From Palsa-461 sp040414865 (GTDB taxonomy: Bacteria; Actinomycetota; Acidimicrobiia; Acidimicrobiales; RAAP-2), in assembly GCA_040414865.1 (NCBI GenBank), contig JBEDUR010000150.1, positions 1 to 6,439 on the forward strand: a DNA stretch of 6,439 bases. Direction: 5' to 3'. Of the stretch, positions 4,860 to 6,439 are shown piece after piece. The translations under genes were made by a program, and so were the position numbers. The notes beneath the pieces were generated by a model. That model saw only the letters and a program-made list of their open reading frames with translations. It did not search any database and was not told the origin of the DNA. Position 1 is the first letter of the stretch. Every line of letters starts with the position of its first letter.

Positions 4860-5396
4860 ATGGATCGAGCTGACCTGGTGCGGCTAGTCCGGGCGCACCG
4901 GCCGGCCGACCAGCGTGAGCAGGACGCCAAGGAACTGTTCTTGGCCGAGCTCGACCGCCTCGAACGGCCTTGGGACGAGCACGCTGACCCGGTGCATGTG
5001 ACCGCATCGGCAGTGGTGGTCGGGCCGAAAGGCACCTTGCTGCATCGCCACCGACGCCAACGCCGCTGGCTGCAACCCGGCGGACACCTCGAGCCGGGGG
5101 AAACGCCTCCCGAGGCGGCCCTCCGTGAGGTGGTCGAGGAGACCGGGATCGCCGCCTCCCACCCGACCGACGGCCCGCTGCTCGTCCGGCTCGACGTCCA
5201 CCGGGCCGGAGCCGCACTCGGTCACACCCACCTCGACCTGTGCTATCTGCTGTCGGCCCCCGACCTCGACCCGACCCCTTTGCCAGGGGAGAGCCAGGAG
5301 GTCCGCTGGTGGGACTGGGACGAGGCCAGCGCGGTCGCCGACGAGGCGCTGCGGGGGGCGCTCGAGGTGGCCCGGGCGAGGAGCGCCCAGCGGTGA
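4860..5396 (+). CDS. Nudix hydrolase with canonical Nudix box
   Basis: This 178-aa protein has a helical N-terminus (residues 1-40) rich in charged residues, then the Nudix fold: VTASAVVVGPKGTLLHRHRR (47-66) and WLQPGGHLEPGE (70-81). The box matches GX5EX7REUXEEXGU exactly from G75 through E81, R89, E90, E93, E94 and G96. It continues to a C-terminal part with GHTHLDLCYLL and EVRWWDWDEA. The enzyme should hydrolyse a nucleoside diphosphate derivative with Mg; the substrate is not evident. ATG 4860 is chosen because AGGGA (4848-4852) sits 7 nt upstream and the Nudix domain begins soon after. The frame stays open back to 3975, but that part is antisense to the aquaporin. Its stop overlaps the start of the zinc-ribbon gene (GTGA), so it is the first gene of a coupled operon. 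Members with the LHRHRR...WLQPGGH pattern are common in actinobacteria. Confidence 0.9.
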   Translation: MDRADLVRLVRAHRPADQREQDAKELFLAELDRLERPWDEHADPVHVTASAVVVGPKGTLLHRHRRQRRWLQPGGHLEPGETPPEAALREVVEETGIAASHPTDGPLLVRLDVHRAGAALGHTHLDLCYLLSAPDLDPTPLPGESQEVRWWDWDEASAVADEALRGALEVARARSAQR

Positions 5397-6157
5397 CCGG
5401 GCCGGGCGGTCCGGTCGACCCGGACGGACCCTTCGGCGTGCTCCTGGCCGTCCAGGACCTCGACACCGCGATCGCCCAGCACGAGCACCGTAAGTCCACC
5501 CTCGCCGAGCGCGCCGAACTCTCAGCGCTGGCCGGCCGGACTGCGGGGCTGCGCCGGTCGTCAGCCGAGCTGGCCGAGCAGCGGAACGAGCTGGCGACCC
5601 GCCTGTCACAGCTCGAGCAACAGTCGGCCGCAGCCCGGTCGCGACACGAGCTGTTGGAGGCCCGCCTCTACGGCGCCCGCGGCGCCGCCGGGCGCGACCT
5701 GCAGGCGATCGAAGGCGAGGTCGACCAGCTGGCCAGCCGTATGGACCAGCTCGACGAGGAAGAGCTCAGCCTGATGGAGGAGCAGGAGCCGATCGACGCC
5801 GAGCTCGACCGGTACCGCGCGGAGCTGGCCGAGTTGGTTCGCCGATCCGAGGAGCTGACGGCGCGGGTGGCCGAGATCGACACCAGCGTCGACGTCGAGC
5901 TGGCCGAGCTGAACACCCGGCGTCGAGCTGAGGCCGCCAGATTGCCCGAGGCCCTGGCCCGCCGCTATGAGGACCTGCGCCGTCGACTGGGCGGCACCGG
6001 GGCGGCCCGGCTGGTCGGCGACCGCTGCGATGGCTGCCACCTCACCCTCCCGGCCATGGAGGTCGATCGGATCCGGCGACTCCCCCCCGACACCGTCGTG
6101 ACGTGCGAGCAGTGCGGGCGGATCCTCGTGCGCACCTCCCTCGTCGGCGGGTCTTGA
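5393..6157 (+). CDS. Coiled-coil protein with C4 zinc ribbon (DUF164 / zf-RING_7 type)
   Basis: The 254-aa product begins with a short segment that includes LLAVQDLDTAI (17-27), the usual opening of this family. A long charged coiled coil follows at about 28-200 with abundant Glu, Arg, Leu and Ala. Inside it is the conserved RLYGARGAAGRDLQAIEGEV region (91-110). A C-terminal zinc ribbon has C212-x2-C215 and C238-x2-C241 (RCDGC...TCEQCGRIL). The layout matches Rv2229c of Mycobacterium tuberculosis and related bacterial proteins, whose biochemical role is unclear; nucleic-acid or protein binding is usually suggested. GTG 5393 is preferred because GAGGAG (5378-5383) lies 9 nt upstream and the GTGA overlap with the Nudix stop implies coupling. 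A GTG further in (near 5439) would also keep the family core. The histidine phosphatase gene follows after 7 bp. Confidence 0.9.
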   Translation: MTGPGGPVDPDGPFGVLLAVQDLDTAIAQHEHRKSTLAERAELSALAGRTAGLRRSSAELAEQRNELATRLSQLEQQSAAARSRHELLEARLYGARGAAGRDLQAIEGEVDQLASRMDQLDEEELSLMEEQEPIDAELDRYRAELAELVRRSEELTARVAEIDTSVDVELAELNTRRRAEAARLPEALARRYEDLRRRLGGTGAARLVGDRCDGCHLTLPAMEVDRIRRLPPDTVVTCEQCGRILVRTSLVGGS

Positions 6158-6164
6158 TCCCGGC

Positions 6165-6439
6165 GTGCTCGTCCTTCTTCGCCACGGCGAGTCGACGGGG
6201 AACGCGGACGGTCTGCTATACGGCCGAACGGACGCCCCGCTGACCGAGGCAGGACGACGCCAGGCGGCCTCCCTCGCAAGCATGCTCGGCCCGACAGTTG
6301 GGCTGGTGTCGAGCCCCCTCGTCCGCGCCCGAGAGACCGCGGCCGCGCTCGGGCTCCGACTCGAGATCGAAGTTGACGAGCGGTGGGTCGAGATCGACTA
6401 CGGCGATCACGAGGGTCGGCGGCTGGCCGAGGTTCGCGC
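6165..6439 (+). CDS. Histidine phosphatase family protein (C-terminus beyond the right edge)
   Basis: From GTG 6165, 91 codons are visible. The protein opens VLVLLRHGES with the phosphate-accepting H7 in the RHG motif. GRTDAPLTEAGRRQA (20-34) follows, then SSPLVRARETA (49-59) with the phosphate-pocket arginine, and ERWVEIDYGDHEG (72-84) with the usual acidic position. The second catalytic histidine lies beyond the window. Relatives include phosphoglycerate mutase-like and alpha-ribazole phosphatase (CobC) enzymes, and this short form resembles the CobC/Rv2228c phosphatase domain. The GTG is the only in-frame start near the motif; it lies 7 bp after the zinc-ribbon stop and has no good ribosome binding site, so it is probably translated by coupling. 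In mycobacteria this domain is fused behind RNase HI; here no RNase H domain precedes it. Substrate unknown. Confidence 0.9.
   Translation, partial: MLVLLRHGESTGNADGLLYGRTDAPLTEAGRRQAASLASMLGPTVGLVSSPLVRARETAAALGLRLEIEVDERWVEIDYGDHEGRRLAEVR

Overview
The window is GC-rich and gene-dense, uses GTG starts freely, and carries families typical of actinobacterial chromosomes: a cytoplasmic-type YceI, a COG4119-like Nudix protein, a DUF164-type zinc-ribbon protein followed by a histidine phosphatase, and small WLGWHFFAR-ending membrane proteins. A high-GC actinobacterium is likely, possibly a deep branch such as Acidimicrobiia. That placement is an inference from gene content and composition. I see no mobile element, CRISPR array, tRNA or rRNA.

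Layout. (1) 1-451 (-) is a YceI-family gene cut by the left edge. It diverges from a MarR-family regulator gene at 521-1003 (+). The 69-bp gap between them holds an inverted repeat overlapped by two opposed -10 hexamers. (2) A Nudix hydrolase at 1011-1493 (-) converges on marR and diverges from rpiA, ribose-5-phosphate isomerase A, at 1595-2299 (+). The rpiA leader contains a 14-bp perfect palindrome touching its ribosome binding site. (3) A GC-rich hairpin at 2303-2338 separates rpiA from a three-gene minus-strand operon transcribed from 3779 to 2354: an endonuclease/exonuclease/phosphatase-fold protein, a 130-aa four-helix membrane protein, and a 66-aa membrane protein. (4) A 210-bp intergenic region (3780-3989) lies between that operon and an aquaporin gene at 3990-4751 (-). 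(5) Diverging from the aquaporin is a plus-strand operon: a second Nudix hydrolase (4860-5396), a coiled-coil zinc-ribbon protein (5393-6157), and a histidine phosphatase (from 6165, cut by the right edge).

How the genes fit together. MarR probably controls yceI and itself. RpiA serves the pentose phosphate pathway. The Nudix/zinc-ribbon/phosphatase operon resembles the conserved actinobacterial DUF164 neighbourhood, where mycobacteria carry an RNase H-phosphatase fusion (Rv2229c-Rv2228c); here the phosphatase domain stands alone. The least described part is the EEP-fold protein with two small membrane proteins. The two small proteins share a C-terminal module and could form a membrane-associated complex, but nothing in the window proves a common function.
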